DNA from: an uncultured Collinsella sp.
GTDB taxonomy: Bacteria > Actinomycetota > Coriobacteriia > Coriobacteriales > Coriobacteriaceae
Assembly (NCBI GenBank): GCA_937995345.1
Contig: CALKKS010000012.1
Coordinates: 62,001 to 126,000, forward strand
DNA length: 64,000 bases
Reading direction: 5' to 3'
The position numbers were made by a program, and so were the translations under genes. Of the stretch, positions 14,343 to 23,115 are shown one piece after another (position 1 is the first letter of the stretch; each line of letters begins with the position of its first letter). The notes beneath the pieces are model-generated. The model was not told the DNA's origin. It did not search any database and saw only the letters and a list, made by a program, of their open reading frames with translations.

Positions 14343-16307
14343 CTAATCGGACTCTTGGGACATGACCTGAATCAGCTTTTGCCGAAACATCTCGGCGGGC
14401 ACCCTGTTGAGGTCGCTGATGACACCCTGTTTATCGAGGCTCGCAAGCCTGCGGTAAAACTTGGAAAAGACGCTCGCGTGTTCGCTCAAAATGACAACCG
14501 AACAGGCGAACAGAAACACACACGACACGCGTGCATCGCCCCAATCGATACCGGCCGGAGCGCGACCGATCACCAGATGGGATTCGCGGATGATCTCGGG
14601 GTTGCCATGCGGCACCGCGATGCAGTTGAGGCTTGTGGGGCTCAACTCCTCACGCGCACGGACGGAATCGTAGAAATCCTCATCGACGGCGCCGAGCGCG
14701 ACCAATCGGTCGACCATAAGATGCAGCACGTCGTCGCGGTCGATACCCTCGGGCAGATCAATCACATCGGCTTCCTCGATGCGCTTGGCGATCATGTCGG
14801 TATCGATGCGGTCGTTGACGCACTGACGGATGCGGTCGACCTCGTTGCCGCGCAGGGCGGGCGAAACGTAGATGACCTCGGCACTCGTGGGCGGAATGCG
14901 CTCGGTGGCGAGCACCACGTCGAAGGAATCGTTGCAATCCAGATAGTCCTGAAGCGACAGGACAGCCTTGATGCGAAGCGTGGGAAACAGGCGCCCGACC
15001 TTCTCGGAGATGAGGTTGGCGGCGGCCTGTCCGTAATGGCAGACCACGGCGGCCGTCATTTCACGGCGGTCGGAGAGCTGGCGCTCGAGCGCGACCTGGA
15101 AGTGCAGGGCGAGATAGACGATCTCGGTTTCGCTCAGGCGATAGTCAAACGTGGCATCGATCTTATTGGCAGCGACCGTCGCCATCTCGAACCCGAGCGG
15201 GTAACGGTGTTTAATCTCCTGTTCCTGATACGGATCGAGCACCGTGGGGACGTTGTCGCGGCGGATGACCGTGGTGTAGATATGCAGCGAGAGCCCCTGA
15301 CGGAGCTTTCGGTCGGAGCGTAGGTCGACGGCAAGGGAATCTGAGATGCTGCCGAGCAGCTCAAGGACGAAAGCGTTCATCTCCTGCGCGACCTCATCGA
15401 GATCGAGCTTGCGCGATTTGCGAACGGAGGCCATGAGGCCGGTGAGGAAACGCAGCTGGGACTCGGTGAAGCTCGCACGGCTGTCGCGCGCGGCCTTCTC
15501 AACGCGGCGGCGATACGGCAGCGCATCGGGCAGCGAGGCAAGCTGGACCAGCGAGCCGTCCAGATCGAACGGTTGGGGCGTGGCGGCGTCCACTCCGATC
15601 TCGAACATCGCGGGATCGTCGGTGCCGGGAGCACCGTCGCTCAGCAAAAAGACGGAGGAAAGCAAGAGGCGGCGGTAGGCATCGTCGGTCAGGCTCTCGT
15701 TGGCGTCACTGCGAAGCTCGCGGGCGAACGAGACGCCGGCCTCGATGCGCTTGCGGGAAAGGCCCTCGAAGACCGGGATACCCTCACCCTCGATGATTGC
15801 CAATTCCATGAGAAAATCGACCCCGGGAATATAGGGCAGAAGCAGGTCGACGCAGGTCGTGACACGCTCGTACGGCGTGCCGCCGAATGCGACACCCAGG
15901 CGGCGCTCGGACTTGATAGGCATAGCACCGTCGACCTTGAGGCGAGCGATGCGCTTCTCGACGAGTGACTTGCTCACATGCAGCGCGTCGGCGATCTCCT
16001 GCATGGTCACAAAGCCGTCGGCAAAGATGAGATAGAGGTTGATGAGCTCGTCGGTGCCGATCACGGCATCGCTCACAAGCTCGGCCAGAAGGTTGGGAAG
16101 GTTATGCGCACCCTCGACCGTCACGACATTGCCGGGGGTCAGGTGGACCGACACGCCGGCCGTAATCGTGATGTCCTCAAGCGCATGGAGCTCGGTGCGA
16201 ACCGTTCCCGAGGTGACGCCCAGCACCGTGCAAAGCTGCTTAAGCTCGACCTCACCGCAATCGTTGAGGTAGCGCAGGATATCGATCTGTCGCTTCGTGG
16301 GCCTCAT
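14343..16307 (-). CDS. PRD-containing transcriptional regulator/antiterminator (BglG/MtlR type)
   Basis: 654-residue multi-domain regulator. The N-terminal helix-turn-helix (RQIDILRYLNDCGEVELKQLCTVLGVTSGTVRTEL) and a second HTH (TMQEIADALHVSKSLVEKRIARLK) precede two PRD domains (about 160-390; ETEIVYLALHFQVALER). A IIB-like domain follows (AAVVCHYGQAAANLI), and a C-terminal IIA-like domain carries IAVPHGNPEII with a likely phosphorylated His. Such proteins activate PTS operons when phosphorylated by HPr and inhibited or activated by the cognate EII. The gene heads the operon, with AAGGAGG before the ATG and the palindrome 16357-16379 upstream. Confidence 0.92.
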   Translation of the reverse strand: MRPTKRQIDILRYLNDCGEVELKQLCTVLGVTSGTVRTELHALEDITITAGVSVHLTPGNVVTVEGAHNLPNLLAELVSDAVIGTDELINLYLIFADGFVTMQEIADALHVSKSLVEKRIARLKVDGAMPIKSERRLGVAFGGTPYERVTTCVDLLLPYIPGVDFLMELAIIEGEGIPVFEGLSRKRIEAGVSFARELRSDANESLTDDAYRRLLLSSVFLLSDGAPGTDDPAMFEIGVDAATPQPFDLDGSLVQLASLPDALPYRRRVEKAARDSRASFTESQLRFLTGLMASVRKSRKLDLDEVAQEMNAFVLELLGSISDSLAVDLRSDRKLRQGLSLHIYTTVIRRDNVPTVLDPYQEQEIKHRYPLGFEMATVAANKIDATFDYRLSETEIVYLALHFQVALERQLSDRREMTAAVVCHYGQAAANLISEKVGRLFPTLRIKAVLSLQDYLDCNDSFDVVLATERIPPTSAEVIYVSPALRGNEVDRIRQCVNDRIDTDMIAKRIEEADVIDLPEGIDRDDVLHLMVDRLVALGAVDEDFYDSVRAREELSPTSLNCIAVPHGNPEIIRESHLVIGRAPAGIDWGDARVSCVFLFACSVVILSEHASVFSKFYRRLASLDKQGVISDLNRVPAEMFRQKLIQVMSQESD

Positions 16308-16356
16308 GGCGCCTCCTTTCGACTATCAGTTAACCGCAAGAGGGTTCGTTTATTGC

Positions 16357-16379
16357 CTCATCGTTTTTATACGATTGAG
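16357..16379. promoter_or_regulatory. palindrome in the PTS operon promoter
   Basis: CTCAATCGTATAAAAACGAT followed by GAGG on the minus strand, with ATCGT/ACGAT arms around an A/T centre that includes a TATAAA-like -10 box. It lies 50 bases before the regulator gene. Likely operator. Confidence 0.45.
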
Positions 16380-16528
16380 CAATTCAATGTGGTTTGGAGT
16401 ATTTTCGCAGGTCAATAGTGGTGTTCAATACGCCTGTACAAGCTGGGCCGATATGCCGTCCATTTTGTTGCACCCCGCGAACGGTATCTTTTCGAAGGCG
16501 AACGGTCGCGCGTCCTCGTCAACAAAAA

Positions 16529-16561
16529 CGGCGGCCACCCCGAGGACTGGGGAAGCCGCCG
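16529..16561 (-). terminator. terminator of the flavin oxidoreductase gene
   Basis: GCGGCGGC and GCCGCC arms with an inner CCCC/GGGG pair; on the minus strand GTTTTTG follows. Confidence 0.75.
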
Positions 16562-16575
16562 CTATTTTCTAGAAG

Positions 16576-16640
16576 TGGTGCAATGGGGTCAGGTTTACAT
16601 GCACCAAGTTGGTGCAAAGTAACCTGACCCCCATGCACCA
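16576..16640. repeat. GGGGTCAGGTT palindromic repeat, short copy
   Basis: TGGTGCAATGGGGTCAGGTT and its inverted partner, closely matching 12322-12391. It lies between the stop codon of the oxidoreductase gene and its terminator. Confidence 0.75.
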
Positions 16641-16649
16641 AGGGGTTGC

Positions 16650-18599
16650 CTAGAGGGCGCAGGCCACTTTGTAGCCGTCGCCGATGGCGTCGCGGATGTT
16701 GCCGCACTTGTTGGCGTCGCCCAGCACGTGGGTGGTAACGCCGGCAGCTGCCAGATCGTCGGCGAGCTTAGTGTTGGGACGGTAGCCCATGGCGAGCACC
16801 AGCGTATCGGCACCGGTGATGGTGTGGACCTCGCCGTCCTTCTCGTAGCTGATAGCGTCCTCGGTGATCTCGGTCACCTTGGCCTCGGTCAGCACGTGGA
16901 CGCCCTTAGAGAGCATGCGCGTGATGAGCACCGCGCGGCCAGCGCCACCCTCGTTGGCGGCGAGCGTCTTAGTCATCTCGATGACGGTGACGTCGCGGTT
17001 GGCCGGCGACAGGTCGTTGACCAGCGGAGCCAGGTAGTCAGCCGTCTCGCAGCCGACGGTGCCTCCGCCCACGATGACGATCTTCTTACCCGGGAAGGCG
17101 TTGCCGCCCAGCAGGTCGTCAGCCGTCATGACCTGCTTAAAGTTCTGCATAAAGGCCGGAGCGATGGGCTCGGCACCATAGGCCAGGACAACCTCGTAGC
17201 CGGCGTAGTCACGCTGGATGTCCTCGGCAGAAAGCTCGGCACCAAAGATGCACTTTACGCCGGCCTCGGCAAGACGGCGATACTGGTACTTGATCACGCG
17301 GGTGAGCTCCTGCTTTGCCGGCGGAACGGCCGCGATGCGCATCTCGCCGCCCGGCTCGTCCTGCTTGTCCACGAGCACCACGTTATGGCCGCGCTTGGCG
17401 GCAATGAACGCCGCCTCCATGCCAGCGGGACCGGCGCCCACAACGAGCACGTTCTTGGTCTCGGCGGCAGGCTCGTAGCCGGCCTCGTCGCGCTCGACAT
17501 CGGGGTTAACGGTGCAGGAGATACGCTTGCCAAACATGATGCCGTTCAGGCAGCGCAGGCAGCCGATGCAGGGGCGAATCTCGTCGGCGTTGCCGGCGGC
17601 TGCCTTGTTGCAGAACTCGGCATCGCACAGGTTGGCGCGGCCCATCATGCAGATGTCGGCGGCACCGTCCTCGATCAGCTCCTCGGCAATCCATGCCTCG
17701 TTAATACGGCCGACCGTGGCGACGGGAATGTTGACGTGCTTTTTGATCTCGCGCGAGCAGGCGGCGTGCGAGGCCTGCTGCGTGCCGGCGGCGGGAATCG
17801 CGGAGCCGCGCTTGATGGTGGTGCCGCCCGACACGTGGATCATATCGACGCCGGCCTTCTCCAGGCGACGCGAGACATAGATCATATCGTTGAGAGTCAG
17901 GCCGCCATCGGTGTACTCGTCGCCCGAAATACGAACGTCGATGATGAAGTCCTTGCCGCAGCGCTCGCGAATCTCGGCGATGACCTCGAGCAAGAAGCGC
18001 ATGCGCGCGTCAAGCGAGCCGCCGTACTCGTCGGTACGCTTGTTGTAGAGCGGGGTCAAGAAGCCACCAAGCATGCCGTGGGCGTGTGCCGCATGGACCT
18101 CGACGCCATCGACGCCGGCCTTCTGCATACGCACAGCAGCGTCGCCAAACTGGTGCGTGAGCTCGTGAATCTCGTCAACTGTAATGGGGCGCGGTGCCTC
18201 GCGGGCGTAGGACGGGCCCACGAAGGAAGGGGCGATCAGGCGCGGCGTGCCCGGGATGTTAAAGGCCATGTAGGCGGGGTGGAAGAGTTGCGGCATGATC
18301 TTGCAGCCGTACTCGTGCACGGCGGCGGCGAGCTTTTCCCAACCGGGAATGAACGTGTCGTCATAGCAGCACATATCGCCCGGCAGATAGGTATAGGTGG
18401 GCTCGACCGTCACGACCTCGGTGATGATCAGGCCCACGCCGCCCTTGGCGCGGGCGCGGTAATGGTCGACCAGATCGTCGGTCACATAGCCGTGGTCGGC
18501 CAGGTTGGTAGACACCGGCGGCATAAAGACGCGGTTCTTGACCTCGGTCGTACCGACCTTAATCGGGCTAAAGAGCATCGGGTAGGCGGAGAACTCCAT
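16650..18599 (-). CDS. NADH:flavin oxidoreductase, enoate/2,4-dienoyl-CoA reductase-like
   Basis: 649-residue protein of the Old Yellow Enzyme plus ferredoxin-reductase type. Residues 1-360 form an FMN TIM barrel (FSPIKVGTTEVKNRVFMPP, HAAHAHGMLGGFLTPLYNKRTDEYGGS). The Cys cluster CIGCLRCLNGIMFGKRISC binds 4Fe-4S. The C-terminal part binds FAD and NAD (VLVVGAGPAGMEAA, KIVIVGGGTVGCETADYLA). Family members reduce activated C=C bonds, including 2-enoates, dienoyl-CoA and some steroids. The substrate here is unknown. The start is at 18599, with AAGGAAG upstream; the longer frame adds 46 residues with no homology features. It is a single gene with its own terminator. Confidence 0.88.
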   Translation of the reverse strand: MEFSAYPMLFSPIKVGTTEVKNRVFMPPVSTNLADHGYVTDDLVDHYRARAKGGVGLIITEVVTVEPTYTYLPGDMCCYDDTFIPGWEKLAAAVHEYGCKIMPQLFHPAYMAFNIPGTPRLIAPSFVGPSYAREAPRPITVDEIHELTHQFGDAAVRMQKAGVDGVEVHAAHAHGMLGGFLTPLYNKRTDEYGGSLDARMRFLLEVIAEIRERCGKDFIIDVRISGDEYTDGGLTLNDMIYVSRRLEKAGVDMIHVSGGTTIKRGSAIPAAGTQQASHAACSREIKKHVNIPVATVGRINEAWIAEELIEDGAADICMMGRANLCDAEFCNKAAAGNADEIRPCIGCLRCLNGIMFGKRISCTVNPDVERDEAGYEPAAETKNVLVVGAGPAGMEAAFIAAKRGHNVVLVDKQDEPGGEMRIAAVPPAKQELTRVIKYQYRRLAEAGVKCIFGAELSAEDIQRDYAGYEVVLAYGAEPIAPAFMQNFKQVMTADDLLGGNAFPGKKIVIVGGGTVGCETADYLAPLVNDLSPANRDVTVIEMTKTLAANEGGAGRAVLITRMLSKGVHVLTEAKVTEITEDAISYEKDGEVHTITGADTLVLAMGYRPNTKLADDLAAAGVTTHVLGDANKCGNIRDAIGDGYKVACAL

Positions 18600-18714
18600 A
18601 CAGGCTTCCTTTCGTTTGAGCCGCGTGGCGGCACTTGCTGATTCCCCTATCGTATCAGCACCCGCCCAGTACGCGACCTCACACACTCCCCACCTTTTGC
18701 TCGACCCATAAAAA

Positions 18715-18781
18715 AGTTGCGGTGGAATACGGAGCAATTGAGGCGTTTGACAGCCAAAACAGTCCGTATTTCACCGCAACT
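18715..18781. repeat. 67-bp palindromic repeat, full copy
   Basis: The arms are AGTTGCGGTGGAATACGGA and CAGTCCGTATTTCACCGC, with the final CAACT. It lies between the 5' side of the flavin oxidoreductase gene and the 3' end of the next gene. Confidence 0.78.
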
Positions 18782-18798
18782 GATAAGGGTGGGATGGG

Positions 18799-20016
18799 TT
18801 AGAGGCCCAGGTAGGATGTCATGCCTTCGACGGCGAGCTTGGCGCCGGCCACGGCATGGACTACGGTGAGCGGGCCGTTGACCACGTCGCCGGCGGCAAA
18901 GACGCCGGGCACGGTGGTCATGCCGTGCTCATCGACCGAAAGCAGGCCGCGATGGTCGGTCTCCAGGCCGCCCGTCGTAAGCACGAGCTTGTCCTTGGGC
19001 ACCTGCGAGGCCGCGATGACGATGGTATCGGCCGCGGCATGGTCGAGCTCTTCCTCGTAGCCCACCACGTTGTTGTCCTCGTCGAAGATAGCCGTCTCGA
19101 ACACGGGGCCGTTATCGTCGATAGCGCAGATGGCCTTGCCGCACACGATCTCGGCTCCGTCGAGCTCGGTCAGCTCGACCTCATCATCGATGGCAGAGAT
19201 GTGGCGCGAACGGGCATACACGGTGACCTTGCGAGCACCCGAGCGCAGCGCCGTGCGGGCCACATCCATGGCGACGTTACCGGCACCGATAACCGCCACG
19301 TTCTGTCCGATCGCCACACTCGTGGGATCGACCAGATAGTCGATGCCAAACAGCACGTTGCCGCGCGACTCGCCGGGAATCCCCAGCTTGCGGGCGCGCC
19401 AAGTGCCGGTGCCCACAAAGACCGCGTCATAGCCGTCGCGCAGCAGATCGTCGATATGCAGCGCGCCGCCGATGGTGGTCGAGGGACGCACGCGCACGCC
19501 GAGCGAGCACATCACGTGGCGGTACTTTTGCACCAGCGAGCGCGGCAGACGGAACTCGGGGATGCCGTACTCCAGCACGCCGCCGATCTCGGGGCGCTGC
19601 TCAAACACGGTGACCGCGCAGCCCAGCTGGGCCATCTTGATAGCCACGGTAATGCCGGCAGGGCCCGAGCCGACCACGGCGACCTGCTTGCCGCACGACG
19701 GCGCAGGCTTCCACTCCTTGCGGTCGAGGTACGCCGTGGAGATATAGTTCTCGATGCTCGAGAAATGCACCGGCGTGCCCTTGCGACCCTGGACGCACGA
19801 ACCCTCGCACTGGCCCGAATGGTTGCACACCATGGAGCAGACCGCGCTCATGGGGTTGTTCTGGAACAGCAGCTCGCCTGCTTCCTCCAGACGACGCTGC
19901 TTAAACAAGTCGATGACCTGCGGAATAGGCGTCTGAACCGGACAGCCCTTGATCTGGCAGAACGCCCTTTTACAACCCAGACAACGATTTGCTTCCTCGA
20001 CAATGTGGATAGCCAC
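18799..20016 (-). CDS. GltD-like NAD(P)-dependent Fe-S oxidoreductase
   Basis: 405-residue protein like the small subunit of glutamate synthase and related NfnB/SudA-type enzymes. Two N-terminal cysteine sets (CLGCKRAFCQIKGCP and CSMVCNHSGQCEGSC) bind Fe-S clusters. A FAD-binding VAVVGSGPAGITVAIK follows near 112, then NAD(P)-binding VAVIGAGNVAMDVART near 245, and the C-terminal GVFAAGDVVNGPLTVVHAVAGAK. There is no glutamate synthase large subunit nearby, so it is probably a stand-alone transhydrogenase or electron-transfer unit. The start is GTG with AGAGGGG upstream. Confidence 0.85.
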   Translation of the reverse strand: MAIHIVEEANRCLGCKRAFCQIKGCPVQTPIPQVIDLFKQRRLEEAGELLFQNNPMSAVCSMVCNHSGQCEGSCVQGRKGTPVHFSSIENYISTAYLDRKEWKPAPSCGKQVAVVGSGPAGITVAIKMAQLGCAVTVFEQRPEIGGVLEYGIPEFRLPRSLVQKYRHVMCSLGVRVRPSTTIGGALHIDDLLRDGYDAVFVGTGTWRARKLGIPGESRGNVLFGIDYLVDPTSVAIGQNVAVIGAGNVAMDVARTALRSGARKVTVYARSRHISAIDDEVELTELDGAEIVCGKAICAIDDNGPVFETAIFDEDNNVVGYEEELDHAAADTIVIAASQVPKDKLVLTTGGLETDHRGLLSVDEHGMTTVPGVFAAGDVVNGPLTVVHAVAGAKLAVEGMTSYLGL

Positions 20017-20113
20017 GCGATTCCCCTCTGATTCGCATCAACACAATAGCGGGCAGTTCCAGATGCTGCCCAGTACCGGCTAGCCCAGCCGTCCATAGCG
20101 GCCGCCAGCCACG

Positions 20114-21043
20114 CTACATCTCCCGATGCGCGCCTTCGCAACGGGCAGACATACGCTCGAGCGTCGTCAGGCAACCGGCCGCCGTCGCCGGCACGCTGTT
20201 CTCGACCACACACGGAATACCCGGGCAGGCAGCGGCAGCCCAGGCAACGACGGGCTCAAAGTCATAACGGCCCGTCTCGCCCACGCCATGGCACACCAGA
20301 CGCGAACCCGTGCCATCGCACCAGCCGGCCTCATCCTCGTTGTTCACGACCTCGTAGTCCTTGGCATGCAGCACGCGGACCTTGCTGCCGCACAGATAGA
20401 GCATGCGCGAGGTAATCTCCTGCGCCTCGTCGACAACGCTCGGATGCAGCAGCGACACCGGGTCGTAAATCACACCGAGCGCCGAGCTCGGCACGCGCTC
20501 GAGCACCTCGCGGCAACGCTGGGGCGTGTTGACCGTCTCATTCCAGCCAGGCTCGATCAAAATCTGACCGCCCATTGCCTCGGCACGACCACAGACATAC
20601 TTGAGACCCTCCACAAATGCGTCGAGTGCCTCGTCGGTCATGCGATCGTTCGCCACAGCGTTCTGCACGTTGGGACGACCGGTCTCGGTGCCCACCGGGC
20701 AGCCACCGAGCATCTTGGCAAAGTTCAGGCATGCCTCGTACTCGGCATAGTTATCCATGAGCTGTTGGCGATCGGGCGTCGCCAGGTTTTTATAGCAGCC
20801 GAACACGGCGACCGAAACGCCCGCCTCGTCGAGCACCGCACGCAGGTGGTCGGCAAGCTCGCGCGTAAGGCCCAAACGGTTGATGCCCATCGACTTATAG
20901 AGCACCTTGCTCGGCAGCTGAATGCACGAAAAGCCCAGCTCGCCCGCCATGCGAATGCGCTCCTCGACCGTTCCCTGCGGAAGGTCGTGCAGGCGCACGC
21001 CCGGGGCGATGGCCCCCACGCTACTCACAACCCTTGCACGCAT
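20114..21043 (-). CDS. xylose isomerase-like TIM-barrel sugar isomerase/epimerase
   Basis: About 309 residues of the AP-endonuclease-2/xylose isomerase-like fold. Metal-ligand motifs are visible: ILIEPGWNETVNTPQ (Glu), GVIYDPVSLLHPS (Asp, His), VRVLHAKDYEV (His), and a C-terminal PCVVENS (Glu). Such proteins isomerise or epimerise sugars or sugar acids. It overlaps the 3' end of the GH105 gene by a few codons if ATG 21043 is used; GTG starts at 21028 or 21019 fit AAGGGTTGTGAG better, so the first 8 residues are uncertain. The GH105 gene directly upstream suggests a role in uronate or rhamnose processing, but no reaction can be named. Confidence 0.72.
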   Translation of the reverse strand: MRARVVSSVGAIAPGVRLHDLPQGTVEERIRMAGELGFSCIQLPSKVLYKSMGINRLGLTRELADHLRAVLDEAGVSVAVFGCYKNLATPDRQQLMDNYAEYEACLNFAKMLGGCPVGTETGRPNVQNAVANDRMTDEALDAFVEGLKYVCGRAEAMGGQILIEPGWNETVNTPQRCREVLERVPSSALGVIYDPVSLLHPSVVDEAQEITSRMLYLCGSKVRVLHAKDYEVVNNEDEAGWCDGTGSRLVCHGVGETGRYDFEPVVAWAAAACPGIPCVVENSVPATAAGCLTTLERMSARCEGAHREM

Positions 21044-22259
21044 TGATGCCCGGGGTGTAGCCGCCAAACGGGTCATCGATGGAGCACACGCCCGAAGGGG
21101 CGAGCGGATCGCGCTTACCGGCCAGCTTGTCGTGGTGCATGGTCTCGATATAGGCCAGCACCAGCGGCGCCACGCCCTTTGCGTCGTTTTTGACGATGGG
21201 CTCGCTCATGTAGTAGCCAAACGTGCCCTCGCGGTGCGCGGTGTTGCCAAGGCCCGCCACCAGGCAGATGTTGTCGAGCGCCAGCTGTCCGTCGCGCTCG
21301 GACAGGCACGTGTCGCAGATGCCGTCAAACGCACGGCGGCCATGCTGGTAGTAGCGCTCGCCCAGCACGCCCAGGCGCACGCCCTTCATGATGGCGTTGG
21401 CGAAGATTGCGCTGCCGCTCTCCTCCAGGTAGTTGGGGGCGATGTTGGGCAGGTTGATGACCTGGTGCCACATGCCGGTCTTCTCGTCCTGATACGGCAG
21501 CATGGCGTCGATCAGGTCGTGGAACATCTTGCGGATCTCGTCCTTCTCGGCCGACATTGAAGGCGGCATGAGCTCCCAGGTATCGATGAGCGCCATGGCA
21601 AACCAGCCCTCGGCACGCAGCCAGAAGTTGGCCGAAAGGCCGGTGACCGGATCGCACCAGAACTGCTTGCGGCTTGCGTCGTAGGCGTGATAGTACAGGC
21701 CGTTGAGCGGGTTGCGCATCAGGTCGTGCACGACTTGGAACATATGGAAGCTGTCCGAGCAGGCACGGCGGTTGTGGAAGCTCAGCTCGTACTGCATGTA
21801 GAACGGCTGGGCCATGTACATGCCGTCGAGCCAGATCTGGTTGGGGTAGACGGCCTTATGCCAAAACACGCCCTCTTTGGTGCGCGGCTGGGTCTCGAGC
21901 TGGCGATAGATCGTGTCCATGGCGGCGCGGTACTTGGGCTTGCCCACCAGGTCATAGAGCTTGTAGAGGGTCTTGCCCGCATTGACGTTGTCGAGGTTGT
22001 ACTCCTCGGGCTTGTAATGCTTGATGGTGCCGTCTTCCTGGACAAAGAAGTCGATGTAATCGTCGGCAAACGTCAGGTAGCGCTGCTCACCCGTGATCTC
22101 GTACAGCTCGATGAGCGCCTTGATCATGCAGCCATCGATGTAGTTCCAGGTGTTCTCCTTGCCGGCACGGAGCTTTTCGATGTTCCAGGCCGGCGCCTGC
22201 GGCGTGGAAGTCTCGATCAGCTGCTCGATGTAGCGGTCCAGAATCTGATTGCAACCCAT
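21021..22259 (-). CDS. unsaturated rhamnogalacturonyl/galacturonyl hydrolase, GH105
   Basis: 412-residue alpha6/alpha6-barrel enzyme of the YteR/YesR type, which hydrates the C4-C5 double bond of terminal unsaturated galacturonate left by lyases and thereby releases it. The motif YPNQIWLDGMYMAQPFY holds the catalytic Asp at 145, equivalent to Asp 143 of YteR, and EEYNLDNVNAGK contains the second Asp at 90. RAEGWFAMALIDTWE also fits. There is no signal peptide, so it acts in the cytoplasm. Its product is the substrate of the DhuI/DhuD pair at 10.6-12.2 kb. Two uronate-type operators lie upstream, giving it its own regulated promoter. Confidence 0.92.
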   Translation of the reverse strand: MGCNQILDRYIEQLIETSTPQAPAWNIEKLRAGKENTWNYIDGCMIKALIELYEITGEQRYLTFADDYIDFFVQEDGTIKHYKPEEYNLDNVNAGKTLYKLYDLVGKPKYRAAMDTIYRQLETQPRTKEGVFWHKAVYPNQIWLDGMYMAQPFYMQYELSFHNRRACSDSFHMFQVVHDLMRNPLNGLYYHAYDASRKQFWCDPVTGLSANFWLRAEGWFAMALIDTWELMPPSMSAEKDEIRKMFHDLIDAMLPYQDEKTGMWHQVINLPNIAPNYLEESGSAIFANAIMKGVRLGVLGERYYQHGRRAFDGICDTCLSERDGQLALDNICLVAGLGNTAHREGTFGYYMSEPIVKNDAKGVAPLVLAYIETMHHDKLAGKRDPLAPSGVCSIDDPFGGYTPGINACKGCE

Positions 22260-22284
22260 TGCTGTCCCCTCTGACGTTAATGAT

Positions 22285-22341
22285 GGGTGAACGTTAACCT
22301 TAGTGTAACGCGAACGGGGAATGTAGGGTGAACGTTAACCC
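22285..22341. promoter_or_regulatory. two uronate-type operators before GH105
   Basis: GGGTGAACGTTAACCT (22285-22300) and GGGTGAACGTTAACCC (22326-22341), 41 bp apart centre to centre, about four helical turns. The second is nested in a larger palindrome with arms GGGGAATGTAGGGT and AACCCTACATTCCCC (22316-22351), which may also act as a hairpin after the SGNH gene. Confidence 0.62.
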
Positions 22342-22366
22342 TACATTCCCCGCGAACGGCAGACTT

Positions 22367-23038
22367 TTAGCGGCAAACGGCAGCTAAGCCCGCGGCAATG
22401 CGATGCGCCAGGCGCTCATAGCCAGTCGGGCTGTAGTGCAGGCCGTCGGGCATATAGAGCTCGCGGTGCTCCGGCAAAAACGGGCTGATGCCGCTCTGAG
22501 CGTACAGGTCGATCACTGGCACCGAGTAGCGGTCACAGACCTCGAGCATCGCCTGCACGTACGCGATCTGCGTCAGGCCCAGATGGTTGAGCTCATTGCT
22601 CGCCGGAATATCCTTCTCGTGCTTGCCACTCGTTTTGCACGGCGTCATAAACACGAGCTTTGCCTGGGGCGAGCGCGCCGTGATGGTACGGATCAGATAA
22701 TCGACGGCACCATAGAACTCATGCACATCGGTGCTGCCCAGCTCGCCGAGCGGCACGTTGCGGCTAAAGTCGTTGACGCCGCCAAAGACGACATAGGCAT
22801 CGGCTGCATCGTCGATACCGTCCAGACGCTCGACAAACGAATCGGTACGGTCGGCCTTGATGGCGATGCGCGAACCCTTGATGCCATAGTTTTCGACGGT
22901 TGCACCGCCCAGCAGCGCGCCCAGGTGCGTGGTCCAGGAGATGTCGTTGCCGCCCCCGCCGCATCCGTTGTCGCCCCACGTGGTCGAATCGCCAAAGCAG
23001 CAGATGGTCGATTCGCTCAAGGTCTTCGTCGGTTTCAT
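22367..23038 (-). CDS. SGNH/GDSL-family hydrolase, probable carbohydrate esterase
   Basis: 223-residue hydrolase. Block I is CFGDSTTWG with nucleophile Ser 18. Block II/III is YVVFGGVNDFSRN (Gly and Asn of the oxyanion hole). Block V is MPDGLHYSPTGYERL with catalytic Asp and His. There is no signal peptide. Set between a GH105 gene and a pectin methylesterase fusion, it is likely a deacetylase for pectin or rhamnogalacturonan fragments; a lipase or thioesterase role is less likely from context. ATG 23038 follows GGAGGAG; the longer frame is rejected. Confidence 0.83.
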   Translation of the reverse strand: MKPTKTLSESTICCFGDSTTWGDNGCGGGGNDISWTTHLGALLGGATVENYGIKGSRIAIKADRTDSFVERLDGIDDAADAYVVFGGVNDFSRNVPLGELGSTDVHEFYGAVDYLIRTITARSPQAKLVFMTPCKTSGKHEKDIPASNELNHLGLTQIAYVQAMLEVCDRYSVPVIDLYAQSGISPFLPEHRELYMPDGLHYSPTGYERLAHRIAAGLAAVCR

Positions 23039-23115
23039 GTTTATACTCCTCCCCGCCCACACGGCGGTCTTTGGTCTTATCAGTCATTACCGTTTGCTCA
23101 CGCTACACCCATGGC

